DNA from: Neisseria sicca
GTDB lineage: Bacteria; Pseudomonadota; Gammaproteobacteria; Burkholderiales; Neisseriaceae
DNA: 64,000 bases
Direction: 5' to 3'
NCBI RefSeq assembly: GCF_003044565.1
Contig: NZ_POXG01000002.1
Location: 248,001-312,000 of the forward strand
Positions 44,801 to 54,542 of the stretch are shown piece after piece; positions within the stretch are counted from its first letter, which is position 1, and every line of letters begins with the position of its first letter. The notes under the pieces were generated by a model that was not told the origin of the DNA, searched no databases, and saw only the letters and a list, made by a program, of their open reading frames with translations. A program made the position numbers and the translations under genes.

Positions 44801-44841
44801 AAGGTCGTCTGAAACCCCATCACCTGATTTTCAGACGACCT
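44801..44841 (-). terminator. DUS hairpin after mtgA
   Basis: AAGGTCGTCTGAAACCC and GATTTTCAGACGACCT; the right arm touches the mtgA stop codon at 44841. Confidence 0.75.
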
Positions 44842-45542
44842 CAATCCATATCGCTTTCGGGCAGCTCCGCCGAACCCATGCGGCGCAGGATGATGTTGGT
44901 TTTGTTGCGCAGGCGTTTGCTTTTGGGGTTGTCGGCGTAAAATAGCGGTGCGGGGACGCGGGCGGCGAGTTTGGCGGCTTGCTGTTTAGTCAGGTTGGCA
45001 GCGGGTCTTTTGTAGAAATACTGGGACGCGGCTTCTGCGCCGAATACGCCGTAGTGCCATTCGATGGCGTTCAGATACAGCTCGAAAATACGATCTTTGT
45101 CGGTAACGGCTTCCATCATCGCGGTAATCGCGGCTTCTTCGCCTTTGCGGATATAGCTGCGGCTTTCGTTCAAAAACAGGTTTTTGGCAAGCTGTTGGCT
45201 GATGGTCGAGCCGCCTGCTTTGACTTCGCCGCTTTGTTTGTTGCGCTTGATGGCGTATTGGATGCCGCCCCAGTCGAAACCGCCGTGTTCGGCGAATTTG
45301 GCGTCTTCGGAGGCAATCAGGGCTTTTTTCAGATTGACCGAAATGCGGTCGTAAGGCACCCAGCGGTAATCGAGCGCGACATCTTTGCCTTCGCTTTGAA
45401 ACTGCCGCATCCGCATCGCCATGAAGGCGGTTTTGTTCGGCGCGACGGCGCGGTAAGTGATGATGTTGCCGTACACATAAGCGTTGAAAAAGATAAATGC
45501 GCCCAAAGGCAGGGCAATCAGCCATTTGATGATGCGGAACAT
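44841..45542 (-). CDS. mtgA: monofunctional peptidoglycan glycosyltransferase
   Basis: 233-residue GT51 enzyme polymerising lipid II; one N-terminal membrane anchor (WLIALPLGAFIFFNAYVYG) and a periplasmic catalytic domain. Conserved motifs are EDAKFAEHGGFDW (catalytic Glu), KAGGSTISQQLAKNLFL, RKGEEAAITAMMEA and NAIEWHYGVFGAEAAS. There is no transpeptidase domain. The start lies 1 base after the aroE stop, so the pair is an operon. Confidence 0.96.
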   Translation of the reverse strand: MFRIIKWLIALPLGAFIFFNAYVYGNIITYRAVAPNKTAFMAMRMRQFQSEGKDVALDYRWVPYDRISVNLKKALIASEDAKFAEHGGFDWGGIQYAIKRNKQSGEVKAGGSTISQQLAKNLFLNESRSYIRKGEEAAITAMMEAVTDKDRIFELYLNAIEWHYGVFGAEAASQYFYKRPAANLTKQQAAKLAARVPAPLFYADNPKSKRLRNKTNIILRRMGSAELPESDMD

Positions 45543-45543
45543 T

Positions 45544-46353
45544 TTATAACTCTCTCATATATTGGACGACGGGCAGGACATCGGGCGCGAAGCCGCACCA
45601 AAGCCGGTAGGAAGCTGCCGCCTGTCCGACCAGCATGCCCAATCCGTCGGCGGTTTGTTTTGCACCTGATTGGCGGGCGAACGCTAAAAACGGCTCTGCC
45701 GCTTCGCCGTAAACCATATCGTAAGCCAAGGTGCAATGTTCAAAGATTTTGGGCGATACGGCGGGAAGCTGTCCGCTTAAGCCGCCGGATGTGCCGTTGA
45801 TGATGATGTCGAAGCCGCCTTCCAGTTCATCCAAAGGTATGGCTTCAATACCGAAATGCGCCGCCATTTCCGCCGCTTTGGCGTGGGTTCGGTTAGCGAT
45901 AACGATGCGCGCGGGGCGGTATTCTTTCAAGACGGGAATCACGCCGCGCACCGCGCCGCCCGCGCCGAGCAGCAAGACGGTTTTGCCCGACATTTCCACA
46001 CCCAGCCTCTTTGAAATATCGTCCGTCAGTCCGAGCCCGTCGGTATTGTCGCCGCGTATTTTACCGTTTTCCAGCAAAATCAGCGTATTGACCGCACCCG
46101 CTGCCAAAGCGCGTTCGGAATGTTCGTCCGACAAGGCAAACGCTTCCTGCTTGAACGGCACGGTAACATTCGCCCCGCGTCCGCCGTCGGCAAAAAACGC
46201 TTCAACCGCCTGCGCGAAACCGCCGATGTCAGCACAAATGCGTTCATATTCGATTTCAACGCCTTCCTGCAAGGCAAACTGCCGATGGATTTGCGGCGAT
46301 TTGCTGTGTGCGACGGGGTTGCCGAAAACGGCATAACGGGGAACAGTGTTCAT
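45544..46353 (-). CDS. aroE: shikimate dehydrogenase (NADP)
   Basis: 269-residue enzyme of aromatic amino-acid synthesis. Substrate site [16 protein letters not shown] and [11 protein letters not shown] (catalytic Lys); NADP loop [16 protein letters not shown] and ANRTHAKA. aroE is a neisserial MLST locus. Directly coupled to mtgA downstream. Confidence 0.96.
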   Translation of the reverse strand: MNTVPRYAVFGNPVAHSKSPQIHRQFALQEGVEIEYERICADIGGFAQAVEAFFADGGRGANVTVPFKQEAFALSDEHSERALAAGAVNTLILLENGKIRGDNTDGLGLTDDISKRLGVEMSGKTVLLLGAGGAVRGVIPVLKEYRPARIVIANRTHAKAAEMAAHFGIEAIPLDELEGGFDIIINGTSGGLSGQLPAVSPKIFEHCTLAYDMVYGEAAEPFLAFARQSGAKQTADGLGMLVGQAAASYRLWCGFAPDVLPVVQYMREL

Positions 46354-46464
46354 AAAAATCCTATCCGGCAGGACAAATGCAAAGACCGCCCATTATAACC
46401 GCCTTTGCCGCCTCACACCGCTGTTTTCCAATAAATCCAAATACGCATCGGATTGTTGACAATC

Positions 46465-46528
46465 AGGTCGTCTGAAACTATATTCCGCAAGTCAGAAATT
46501 TAACGGATTTGCGGTTTCAGACGACCTT
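46465..46528. terminator. inverted DUS pair between aroE and glnA
   Basis: CAGGTCGTCTGAAACT and GCGGTTTCAGACGACCTT enclose about 35 AT-rich bases. Both genes diverge from here, so it acts as DUS rather than as a terminator. Confidence 0.5.
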
Positions 46529-46597
46529 CGGCGTGATAAAATGCAGCAGATTTTCCGCGAGATTCCGTATCCGTTACTTCCCATTTAGGAGCCGAAA

Positions 46598-48016
46598 ATG
46601 TCTATCAAAGACGCAGTAAAACTGATTGAAGAAAGCGAAGCCCGCTTCGTAGATTTGCGCTTTACCGATACCAAAGGCAAGCAGCACCACTTCACCGTCC
46701 CCGCCCGCATCGTCCTCGACGACCCTGAAGAGTGGTTTGAAAACGGTCAGGCGTTTGACGGCTCGTCCATCGGCGGCTGGAAAGGCATTCAGGCATCCGA
46801 CATGCAGTTGCGCCCCGACCCTGCGACTGCCTTCATCGACCCCTTCTACGACGACACCACCGTCGTCCTCACCTGCGACGTCATCGACCCTGCCGACGGT
46901 CAAGGCTACGACCGCGACCCGCGCTCCATCGCCCGCCGCGCCGAAGCCTACCTCAAATCCTCCGGCATCGGCGACACTGCCTACTTCGGCCCCGAACCTG
47001 AATTCTTCATCTTCGACGGCGTAGAGTTTGAAACCGATATGCACAAAACCCGTTACGAAATCACGTCCGAAAGCGGCGCATGGGCAAGCGGGCTGCACAT
47101 GGACGGTCAAAACACCGGCCACCGCCCCGCCGTCAAAGGCGGCTACGCCCCCGTCGCCCCGATTGATGCCGGACAAGACCTGCGCTCCGCCATGGTGAAC
47201 ATTTTAGAAGAACTCGGCATCGAAGTCGAAGTCCACCACGCCGAAGTCGGCACCGGCAGCCAAATGGAAATCGGCACGCGTTTCGCCACCTTGGTCAAAC
47301 GTGCCGACCAAACCCAAGACATGAAATACGTTATCCAAAACGTCGCCCACAATTTCGGCAAAACCGCCACCTTCATGCCCAAACCCATCATGGGCGACAA
47401 CGGCAGCGGCATGCACGTCCACCAATCCATCTGGAAAGACGGTCAAAACCTGTTCGCAGGCGACGGCTACGCCGGCTTGAGCGACACCGCGCTCTACTAC
47501 ATCGGCGGCATCATCAAACACGCCAAAGCCCTGAACTCGATTACCAATCCGTCCACCAACTCCTACAAACGCCTCGTGCCGCACTTTGAAGCGCCGACCA
47601 AGCTCGCCTACTCTGCCAAAAACCGTTCCGCGTCCATCCGCATCCCGTCCGTGAACAGCAGCAAGGCACGCCGCATCGAAGCGCGTTTCCCCGACCCGAC
47701 CGCCAACCCATACTTGGCGTTCGCCGCCCTGCTGATGGCGGGTTTGGACGGCATTCAAAACAAAATCCACCCGGGCGACCCAGCCGATAAAAACCTCTAC
47801 GACCTGCCGCCGGAAGAAGACGCACTCGTCCCAACCGTCTGCGCCTCTTTGGAAGAAGCCCTCGCCGCCCTCAAAGCCGACCACGAATTCCTGCTGCGCG
47901 GCGGCGTGTTCAGCAAAGACTGGATTGACAGCTACATCGCCTTCAAAGAAGAAGACGTACGCCGCATCCGCATGGCGCCGCACCCGTTGGAATTTGAAAT
48001 GTATTACAGCCTGTAA
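46598..48016 (+). CDS. glnA: glutamine synthetase type I
   Basis: 472-residue dodecameric enzyme that fixes ammonia on glutamate. [12 protein letters not shown] near residue 55, the metal-site [29 protein letters not shown] with [10 protein letters not shown], and the adenylylation loop [10 protein letters not shown] (Tyr near 398), so it is probably of the adenylylated I-beta class. TAGGAGCC ribosome site. Single gene. Confidence 0.98.
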   Translation: MSIKDAVKLIEESEARFVDLRFTDTKGKQHHFTVPARIVLDDPEEWFENGQAFDGSSIGGWKGIQASDMQLRPDPATAFIDPFYDDTTVVLTCDVIDPADGQGYDRDPRSIARRAEAYLKSSGIGDTAYFGPEPEFFIFDGVEFETDMHKTRYEITSESGAWASGLHMDGQNTGHRPAVKGGYAPVAPIDAGQDLRSAMVNILEELGIEVEVHHAEVGTGSQMEIGTRFATLVKRADQTQDMKYVIQNVAHNFGKTATFMPKPIMGDNGSGMHVHQSIWKDGQNLFAGDGYAGLSDTALYYIGGIIKHAKALNSITNPSTNSYKRLVPHFEAPTKLAYSAKNRSASIRIPSVNSSKARRIEARFPDPTANPYLAFAALLMAGLDGIQNKIHPGDPADKNLYDLPPEEDALVPTVCASLEEALAALKADHEFLLRGGVFSKDWIDSYIAFKEEDVRRIRMAPHPLEFEMYYSL

Positions 48017-48041
48017 TCCGCATTTCCTGTCGGACTAAATG

Positions 48042-48088
48042 AAAGGTCGTCTGAAAACCTTGAAACAAGGTTTTCAGACGACCTTTTT
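48042..48088. terminator. bidirectional DUS hairpin, glnA / slam
   Basis: GAAAGGTCGTCTGAAAACCTT and AAGGTTTTCAGACGACCTTTTT between convergent genes. Confidence 0.82.
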
Positions 48089-48107
48089 GATCGCTCAAAG
48101 CAAACCG

Positions 48108-49532
48108 TCAGAACGTTTTGCTGAATTCGACAAACATTCTGGTTTTGCCGTATTCGTAGTATTTGTCGTTGCTCCATGTTTTGTGGTGGGCGACGGTCAG
48201 GCGCGGGGTGATGCCTTTGAAGTGGAAAGCGCGGTGCCACACGGCGAGCGAAATATCCGCTTCTTTATCGCGGCGGTTTTCCTGACCGCTCAAAAGGCTG
48301 GGCGTTTGATAACGGCGTTGTGCCGCACTCAGCCGCAACATGGTGGACAGCCCTTTGCCCCATTCCTGCCCCCATGCGGTACGGAGGCTGTAACGGTCGA
48401 AGTTGTCCGATTTGTCTTCTTTATTGCGTTCCTGATAGATGTCGAAACCGCCGACCCAGTATTGGCGGGCGTTTCGGTAATAGACGACGGAATTGCTCAA
48501 CAGGCGGTTGTTGTTGTCGGATTTGGCGCGGCGGGTGTTTTTCAGACGACCCATTTCAACGGCACTCAAGGTTTGCAGCTTAGGCTGCCACCAGCGGTTG
48601 ATGTGCAGGCGCGCACCGCTGGAGTAGGTGTACGGGTCGTTGCCGTAGAAGCGGCGTTCGTGGAACGGGGTCAAGCCGATGTCGTTGCGCTGGTCGGCGT
48701 AGCCTGCGCCCACTGAGAAGCGGGTGGTCACGTCGTTATACTTAGTTCGTTCGGGGTAAATTTTGCCGTAGGTATCCGCTCCTGCCGTGGCGTACCAGCC
48801 TTTGGGCAGCGACCATTTTTTCTCTGCGCCGAGTTGGTAGTTGATGGCTGTGGCGTCGATAGGCTCGGGGAAAGTCCAGTTGCCGTATGTGCGGCGGCTG
48901 GGCGCTTGGTTGATGTTTTGTTCGCGGGTCACGCTCAATCCGGCGTTGAATTTCCACGAATCGCGCTCGCGCAATGCTTTGCGGTAGGATTCGATGCCTT
49001 TGACGAACGGCTCGGGCAGGTTGGCTTCTGTTTTTAGTTTGTCGAACTGGTCAGCGGCGGCTTCGTTTTGCTTGTCTTCAAACAAAGCGGTGGCAAGCTG
49101 CCAGCGGACGACGGGGGCATCGGGGGTTTCGGCGATAAATTGACGGTAATACCCGATGGCTTCTTTCATTTTGCCGTCGTTTTGGGCAACCAGTCCGCGT
49201 GCGTAGAGCGCCATGTTTTTATCGTGTCCCTGCCATTGTTCGTAAATCGGCAGGACGACTTTGATACCCGCGATGTTGCGCGAAACAACGGCGGAATACA
49301 TGGCACGAGAAAGTAATTGGGGATTGTCGAGCAGGGTTTTGGCATCGACGTTGACGACTTTTTCAGACGACGTTTCGGCAGCAGGTTTGGCCGCTTCTGC
49401 TTCGACGGGGTCAGGTTCTGCCGTTTTGACCTGCAACTCGGGGGCAGGCTGGTTTTGAGGCTCGGACGGCACGTCGGCGGCTTCTGCTGCGGACACGGCG
49501 AGCAGGGAGAGGAGCAAGAGTGTTTTTTTCAT
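48108..49532 (-). CDS. slam: Slam-type surface lipoprotein assembly modulator (DUF560)
   Basis: 474 residues from ATG 49532, where a signal peptide begins (MKKTLLLLSLLAVSAAEA). A Pro/Glu/Ala-rich segment (about 20-60) is followed by periplasmic TPR repeats (about 70-190, YEQWQGHDKNMALYARGLVA) and a C-terminal 14-strand DUF560 barrel (about 200-474) ending in the outer-membrane Phe (FVEFSKTF). Slam proteins flip lipoproteins such as TbpB, LbpB and fHbp onto the surface; the length is close to meningococcal Slam1. The client here is inferred: the fHbp-like lipoprotein at 17.5 kb is a candidate. No lipoprotein gene lies next to it. Confidence 0.85.
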   Translation of the reverse strand: MKKTLLLLSLLAVSAAEAADVPSEPQNQPAPELQVKTAEPDPVEAEAAKPAAETSSEKVVNVDAKTLLDNPQLLSRAMYSAVVSRNIAGIKVVLPIYEQWQGHDKNMALYARGLVAQNDGKMKEAIGYYRQFIAETPDAPVVRWQLATALFEDKQNEAAADQFDKLKTEANLPEPFVKGIESYRKALRERDSWKFNAGLSVTREQNINQAPSRRTYGNWTFPEPIDATAINYQLGAEKKWSLPKGWYATAGADTYGKIYPERTKYNDVTTRFSVGAGYADQRNDIGLTPFHERRFYGNDPYTYSSGARLHINRWWQPKLQTLSAVEMGRLKNTRRAKSDNNNRLLSNSVVYYRNARQYWVGGFDIYQERNKEDKSDNFDRYSLRTAWGQEWGKGLSTMLRLSAAQRRYQTPSLLSGQENRRDKEADISLAVWHRAFHFKGITPRLTVAHHKTWSNDKYYEYGKTRMFVEFSKTF

Positions 49533-49789
49533 GATCTTTGCAATGTGTGAACGTTGGTATTGTAGTGATTGCGTCAATATTTTTTATTTGAGATCGGACA
49601 ACACCATTTATTCTCTTCGGTACTGTTTTGTCTCAATATTATGTTGAGCGCGGATTTTACCGTGTTTTACAGTAAAACAAAATATTGCGGGGGCAAATAA
49701 AACGATACGGTATGATTCGGTCTTGTCCTGATTCGGATTGAATTCGCCCTGCCCTGCTGCTTGAATGCCGTTTGTCCAATCCTATGTAA

Positions 49790-49820
49790 AGGTCGTCTGA
49801 AAAAGGTTTCAGACGACCTG
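49790..49820. terminator. DUS hairpin
   Basis: AAAGGTCGTCTGAAAAAGGTT facing GGTTTCAGACGACCT with a minimal loop. Confidence 0.65.
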
Positions 49821-49861
49821 TGTTTTCTTCTGAACGGTTTTCACGAATCAAACAGATGTTG

Positions 49862-49968
49862 TATCGTGGATTAACTTTAAATCAGGACAAGGCGACGAAG
49901 CCGCAGACAGTACAGATAGTACGGCAAGGCGAGGCAACGCCGTACTGGTTTAAAGTTAATCCACTATA
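49862..49968. repeat. Correia repeat enclosed element, short form
   Basis: 107 bp; left end changed to TATCGTGGATTAAC, right end TTAATCCACTATA intact. Confidence 0.93.
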
Positions 49969-50000
49969 AAAACCATAAAGATTATTAAAGCCCCATGCAA

Positions 50001-50035
50001 AAAGGTCGTCTGAAACCTCTTTTCAGACGACCTTT
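50001..50035 (-). terminator. DUS hairpin terminator
   Basis: AAAAAGGTCGTCTGAAACC / TTTTCAGACGACCTTT, 16 bases after the end of the periplasmic protein gene on the minus strand. Confidence 0.75.
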
Positions 50036-50050
50036 ACGGTATGTGTCGAT

Positions 50051-50422
50051 TTAGCGTTTGTCCAAGTCTAAATCTGCTTTGTATTCGATGCGGCCGTGTC
50101 CTTTGTTTTCGATGGAGACGTCCAATTCTTGTCTGCCGCGTTTGAATTTCAAATCGGCATCATCATTTCTGATTTCCGATTCAACCACTTGAAAACCTTT
50201 ACTGCGTGCGTGGGCGATGACTTTTTTTGCCAAAGAAGGAATCGGGTTGCCACGTGCAGGCAGCTCGGCTTCGTATTCAAATTCGCCGTTGCTCTGACGG
50301 TCGGCTTTAAGCGTATGCGCGCCTGCGGGAAGATAAATTTCGGCAGGAAGCGGAGCGGCGAAAGCGGTGGCGGAGAAAAGCGCCAAAATGCCGGTTGCCA
50401 ATAAAGATTTTGTTTTAGCCAT
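50051..50422 (-). CDS. small periplasmic protein of unknown function
   Basis: 123 residues from ATG 50422 (AAAGGATAC upstream); the longer frame to 50473 lacks a signal peptide at its start. Signal peptide MAKTKSLLATGILALFSATA cut near AFA-A. The mature part alternates strands with charged turns (HTLKADRQSNGEFEYEAELP, ISDFR-type repeats absent) and ends IEYKADLDLDKR. It resembles small beta-rich periplasmic proteins; no family recognised. Confidence 0.65.
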   Translation of the reverse strand: MAKTKSLLATGILALFSATAFAAPLPAEIYLPAGAHTLKADRQSNGEFEYEAELPARGNPIPSLAKKVIAHARSKGFQVVESEIRNDDADLKFKRGRQELDVSIENKGHGRIEYKADLDLDKR

Positions 50423-50675
50423 ACTGTATCCTTTCGGGGAAGGCATATAAAAACGCCGCCATGTTATCGGCAAGGCAACACCCTATCAAGCAAATAAACT
50501 TTGTTTTACGTATGACGCTGTTTTTGCACACAGCGTTTACGCGGTTTTGCGATAACCCTGCAAAACCCTGCGCCTTGCCCTGTAATAAAAGGTTTTCAGA
50601 CGACCTTTTGAAACACGGCTTTTGCGCTTTCGGGTAAAATAGCCGCTTTGTTTTTATTCAGGCAGCTTCAACCAA

Positions 50676-51194
50676 ATGTCTTCCTCCCTTTCCAAAAAAA
50701 CCGCCTACCTGCTGATTGCGCTGGTCGGCATCGCGCTTGACCAACTGACCAAATGGGAAATCCTCGCCCACTTCCAAGAAGGCGAGCGCCTCAATATCAT
50801 CCCTTCCTTATTCGACCTGACCCTTGCCTACAACCCGGGCGCGGCGTTCAGTTTCCTTGCCGACCAAGGCGGCTGGCAGAAATTCTTTTTCTTAGGGCTG
50901 GCACTCGTTATCAGCGCGTATCTCGCCCGTGCCATTCTGCACGACGAGTTCCGCCTTTCGGGCAAAATCGGCGCCGCCATGATTATCGGCGGCGCGCTCG
51001 GTAACGTCATCGACCGACTGATTCACGGCCATGTGGTTGATTTCTTACTGTTTTACTGGAAGGATTGGTATTATCCCGCGTTTAACGTTGCCGACAGTTT
51101 TATCTGCGTCGGTGCCGTTTTATTGGTTTTGGACGGACTGTTCCACAAAAAAGAGCCCAAACCGACCGATGAACCAGCAACCGACAACCCATAA
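50676..51194 (+). CDS. lspA: lipoprotein signal peptidase (signal peptidase II)
   Basis: 172-residue inner-membrane aspartyl protease that cleaves prolipoproteins before the lipid-modified Cys; required for MtrC, MtrE and the fHbp-like lipoprotein of this window. Four membrane helices; [13 protein letters not shown], and the catalytic Asp residues in GHVVDFLLF (Asp 122) and [11 protein letters not shown] (Asp 140). A hydrophilic Lys/Pro tail ends the protein. The stop codon is fused to a DUS, and ispH follows 26 bases later, as in many bacteria. Confidence 0.97.
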   Translation: MSSSLSKKTAYLLIALVGIALDQLTKWEILAHFQEGERLNIIPSLFDLTLAYNPGAAFSFLADQGGWQKFFFLGLALVISAYLARAILHDEFRLSGKIGAAMIIGGALGNVIDRLIHGHVVDFLLFYWKDWYYPAFNVADSFICVGAVLLVLDGLFHKKEPKPTDEPATDNP

Positions 51195-51220
51195 GGTCGT
51201 CTGAAATCCGGACCATACAC

Positions 51221-52189
51221 ATGACCCAAAAAACCATCATCCTTGCCAACCCGCGCGGCTTCTGCGCCGGCGTTGACCGCGCCATCAGCATCGTCGAGCG
51301 CGCGCTGGAAGAATTCGGCGCACCGGTTTACGTCCGCCACGAAGTCGTCCACAACAAATTCGTCGTGGACAACCTGCGCGAAAAAGGCGCGGTATTCATC
51401 GAAGACCTCGCCGACGTACCCAAAGACGCCATCCTGATTTACTCGGCACACGGCGTCTCCAAAGCCGTACAACAGGAAGCCGCCGAACGCGGTTTCCGCG
51501 TATTCGATGCCACCTGCCCGCTCGTGACCAAAGTCCACAAAGAAGTCGCCCGCCTCGACGCGCAAGACTGCGAAATCATCATGATCGGACACAAAGGCCA
51601 CGTCGAAGTCGAAGGCACCATGGGACAGCTTCCGCCCGGTAGAATGCTGCTGGTCGAGACCGTTGAAGACGTCGCCGGACTGCAAGTCAAAAACCCCGAC
51701 AAACTCGCCTACGTCAGCCAAACCACCCTCTCCGTCGATGAAACCAAAGACATCATCGCCGCGCTGAACGCCCGTTTCCCCAATATCCGCAACCCGCATA
51801 AAGAAGACATCTGCTACGCCACGACCAACCGCCAAACCGCCGTCAAAGAATTGGCGGAAGAATGCGACATCGTCATCGTCGTCGGCTCGCCCAACTCTTC
51901 CAACAGCAACCGCCTGCGCGAAGTTGCCGCCCAACGCGGCGTCGATGCCTACATGGTCGACAACGCCGGCTACCTGCAACGCGAATGGTTCGAAGGCAAA
52001 CACAAAGTCGGCGTAACCGCAGGCGCGTCCGCCCCCGAAGTTTTGGTCAGAGAAGTCCTGCAAACCATACAGCAATGGGGACACGAAACCATACGCGAAG
52101 GCGAAGGCGCGGAAGAAAGCATCGTCTTCGTCCTCCCCAAAGAGCTGCGGCGCGAAGGCGAGAACAAACAGATACTCAACAAAGGTTAA
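51221..52189 (+). CDS. ispH: 4-hydroxy-3-methylbut-2-enyl diphosphate reductase
   Basis: 322-residue [4Fe-4S] enzyme, last step of the MEP isoprenoid pathway, giving IPP and DMAPP. Cluster Cys in [14 protein letters not shown] (Cys 15), [14 protein letters not shown] and later; the substrate serines are in [11 protein letters not shown], and [10 protein letters not shown] follows. Operon with lspA. Confidence 0.97.
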   Translation: MTQKTIILANPRGFCAGVDRAISIVERALEEFGAPVYVRHEVVHNKFVVDNLREKGAVFIEDLADVPKDAILIYSAHGVSKAVQQEAAERGFRVFDATCPLVTKVHKEVARLDAQDCEIIMIGHKGHVEVEGTMGQLPPGRMLLVETVEDVAGLQVKNPDKLAYVSQTTLSVDETKDIIAALNARFPNIRNPHKEDICYATTNRQTAVKELAEECDIVIVVGSPNSSNSNRLREVAAQRGVDAYMVDNAGYLQREWFEGKHKVGVTAGASAPEVLVREVLQTIQQWGHETIREGEGAEESIVFVLPKELRREGENKQILNKG

Positions 52190-52228
52190 ACTGTTTATCC
52201 CTGCCTTTTCATCCAAGCGACAAAACAA

Positions 52229-52264
52229 AAAGGTCGTCTGAAATCCGTTTTCAGACGACCTTCT
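52229..52264. terminator. bidirectional DUS hairpin, ispH / fabG
   Basis: AAAAAGGTCGTCTGAAATCC / GTTTTCAGACGACCTTCTTT between convergent genes. Confidence 0.8.
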
Positions 52265-52281
52265 TTATTTTCCAAGCCGAA

Positions 52282-53028
52282 TCAAGGCATCAACATGCCG
52301 CCGTTGACGTGCAGCGTTTGACCGGTGATGTATTTCGCTTGGTCGGAAGCGAGAAACAAGACCGCATCGGCGATGTCCTGCGCTTCGCCGAATTTGCCCA
52401 GTGAAGTTTGCGCTTCGAAGGTTTTACGGGTTTCTTCAGGCAGGGCGCGGGTCATGTCGGTGTCGATAAAGCCCGGGGCGACGCAGTTGACGGTAATGCC
52501 GCGGCTGCCGACTTCGCGCGCCATGGATTTGGAGAAACCGATCAAGCCTGCTTTTGCCGCGGCATAGTTGGTTTGACCGGCATTGCCCATCACGCCGACG
52601 ACGGATGTGATGTTGATGATGCGGCCGGCGCGCTGCTTCATCATGCCGCGCAAGACGGCTTTGGAGGCGCGGAACACGGATTTGAGGTTGACCTGCATGA
52701 TGTCGTCCCACTCTTCTTCTTTCATACGCATCAGGAGGTTGTCGCGGGTGATGCCGGCGTTGTTGACCAGAATGTCCAGTTTGCCGAATTCTTTTTCGAT
52801 GTCGGCAATCAGGTTTTCGATGGTTTCGGGTTCGGCGGAATTCAATGCACGGCCTTCGCCGCCCCATTGCGCCAGACGTTCGCTAATCGCCGCTGCGCCG
52901 CTTTCGCTGGTCGCCGTACCGATGACTTTGGCACCTGCCGCCGCCAGCGTGTCGGCAATCGCCGCGCCGATACCGCGCGATGCGCCTGTTACCAATGCGA
53001 TTTTGCCGCTTAAATCTTGTGTGCTCAT
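52282..53028 (-). CDS. fabG: 3-oxoacyl-[acyl-carrier-protein] reductase
   Basis: 248-residue SDR enzyme of fatty-acid elongation, NADPH-dependent. TGASRGIGAAIADTL (cofactor loop), NNAGITRDNLLMRM, and the catalytic Ser/Tyr/Lys in ITSVVGVMGNAGQTNYAAAK. AAGGAAGT upstream. The other fab gene of the window, fabD, lies 10 kb further on, beyond the glycosyltransferase insertion and msbA. Confidence 0.96.
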   Translation of the reverse strand: MSTQDLSGKIALVTGASRGIGAAIADTLAAAGAKVIGTATSESGAAAISERLAQWGGEGRALNSAEPETIENLIADIEKEFGKLDILVNNAGITRDNLLMRMKEEEWDDIMQVNLKSVFRASKAVLRGMMKQRAGRIINITSVVGVMGNAGQTNYAAAKAGLIGFSKSMAREVGSRGITVNCVAPGFIDTDMTRALPEETRKTFEAQTSLGKFGEAQDIADAVLFLASDQAKYITGQTLHVNGGMLMP

Positions 53029-53109
53029 GTTTACTTCCTTGTTTTGGGAATGGAGTCTGTTAATTTCAGACGACCTTATAGCATAAATAGTGTGATGAAT
53101 CTAATTTTT

Positions 53110-53149
53110 GAGGTCGTCTGAAAATACCAAAGACTTTCAGACGACCTCA
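53110..53149 (-). terminator. DUS hairpin behind the glycosyltransferase cluster
   Basis: GAGGTCGTCTGAAAAT / CTTTCAGACGACCTC, 8 bases past the stop of the last cluster gene. Confidence 0.75.
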
Positions 53150-53156
53150 AAGAGGC

Positions 53157-54224
53157 TTACTCAGGTAACGTGATTTCTTGATACGGAGGCAGATCCAATA
53201 TGTATCTCAACCAATTGTCGAAGCTGTATTTTTGGTAGATTTCGGGCGGCAGCTCGCGATAGGGTTTGTCGAGAAACGCTTCCATACCGTCAAAGGTTTT
53301 GCCGTCCCAAATATAGATATTGTCGGGATGATAAAAATCGTATTTGGCAACTTCGGCATTGGTGGTAATGAGCTTTTTACGATAACCGACCGCTTCGATT
53401 GTCCGAAACGATAAGCCCGTATGTACCGCCGCTTTAAAATCCAACAAGACGCGGCTTTGCAGTTCGCGTTTGATGTTGTCCTCGAACGTAAGCGGCTCTG
53501 CCGTCGCTTTGATATTGTCAGGATAAACGTCGGAATGCTCGTTCAAACTGCCGTCGTTGACATGGAATATCGTGAAATCGACTTTCCAGCCTTTCTTTTC
53601 GGCGTATTCGGAAAAAGTCGAAATAGCTTTGTCCCTGTCGAGATCGGGAACATGAGACCCTAGGAAATAAAAATCGTAGCGGTTGTCGGTATCGGCGTCC
53701 TTGTCTACTTCAAAATAAAAATTGGCGGCGGGAATGACTTTATCGCCGTATTTCCGATTGTCCTCGGGGTCAAAAGCATATACTTTGTCAAAAATATCAA
53801 TACTTTCCCAAATTTTGGGAAATCTGTCCAGCCCGTCCCATTGGTAGGCGGCCATCAATTTTTTGGTTTTGCGTTTGACCTGTTTCAGCAGATATTTCGG
53901 GTAGATTTGTCCGTTTAAAAACAATGCGTAATCGAAATACTCGAATGTTTTTATTTTCTCCGTCATTTCTTGATAAATGTTCGCGAAATGCCGAAGTCGG
54001 GCTTTTTTTCTCAAAATTTCTTTTTTCTTTTTCTGCTTCAGGACTTTTTTGCACCAAAATGCCCCCAGCCTCATTTTTAAAGACGAATATTTGAAGGGGG
54101 GCGCGATATGGTTGTAGCTGATATCGACAACTTCAAATCCTTGTTTTTCTAAATTTTGGATCAGCAATTTGTAAATGTCGTTAACTTGGTACATGCCTAA
54201 TAGGATAATAGGTTTCCGAGACAT
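53157..54224 (-). CDS. glycosyltransferase-like protein, paralogue 1
   Basis: 355 residues, soluble. One of three related tandem proteins. The shared core is a C-terminal block: KKLITTN, then YDFYHPDNIYIWDG and KYSFDNWLRYI. The middle has YDFYFLGSHVPDLDRDKAI and the first half LMAAYQWDGLDRFPKI. The layout (two Rossmann-like halves, acidic/Asn-rich donor side) suggests a GT-B or CgeB-like glycosyltransferase for a surface polysaccharide; no donor can be named. Strong AGGAGGA ribosome site. The N-terminal third is Lys-rich and more AT-rich than surrounding core genes. Confidence 0.6.
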   Translation of the reverse strand: MSRKPIILLGMYQVNDIYKLLIQNLEKQGFEVVDISYNHIAPPFKYSSLKMRLGAFWCKKVLKQKKKKEILRKKARLRHFANIYQEMTEKIKTFEYFDYALFLNGQIYPKYLLKQVKRKTKKLMAAYQWDGLDRFPKIWESIDIFDKVYAFDPEDNRKYGDKVIPAANFYFEVDKDADTDNRYDFYFLGSHVPDLDRDKAISTFSEYAEKKGWKVDFTIFHVNDGSLNEHSDVYPDNIKATAEPLTFEDNIKRELQSRVLLDFKAAVHTGLSFRTIEAVGYRKKLITTNAEVAKYDFYHPDNIYIWDGKTFDGMEAFLDKPYRELPPEIYQKYSFDNWLRYILDLPPYQEITLPE

Positions 54225-54542
54225 GGTGTGTGTCCTCCTATTGATTTTAAAATCATCAACTTATTATTGTTATACAGATGAATAAATATCTTATTGCCCT
54301 GTTCAAACTGACCTTTGAAAACAGGATAGGTTTCAGATTCAGGAAACGGCAAGCGGGAGAAGGTACGGCAAACCGTACATTCTCGACGTGAAAGATGTCT
54401 TCTAACGGACATACCGCCTGCGTTTGAACAGTCGGCGTCCGCGCGGCATCGTTTATGGTGAATAGACGTTGAAAGTGCCAAAACACTCAGTGAATAGTTT
54501 CCCTTTTATTTGTACCGCCGGTCCCGCAAATTTACTTCTCCG
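54225..54542. other. gap inside the glycosyltransferase cluster
   Basis: About 318 bases without DUS or CREE. No reading frame with a credible start and composition was found. It may hold a promoter for paralogue 1 or be degenerate sequence. Confidence 0.5.

Larger units (their letters stand above)
49533..50050. other. gene-free region with DUS and CREE
   Basis: About 520 bases upstream of slam, containing two DUS hairpins and one CREE. The left 250 bases, AT-rich, should hold the slam promoter; no further gene was seen. Confidence 0.6.
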
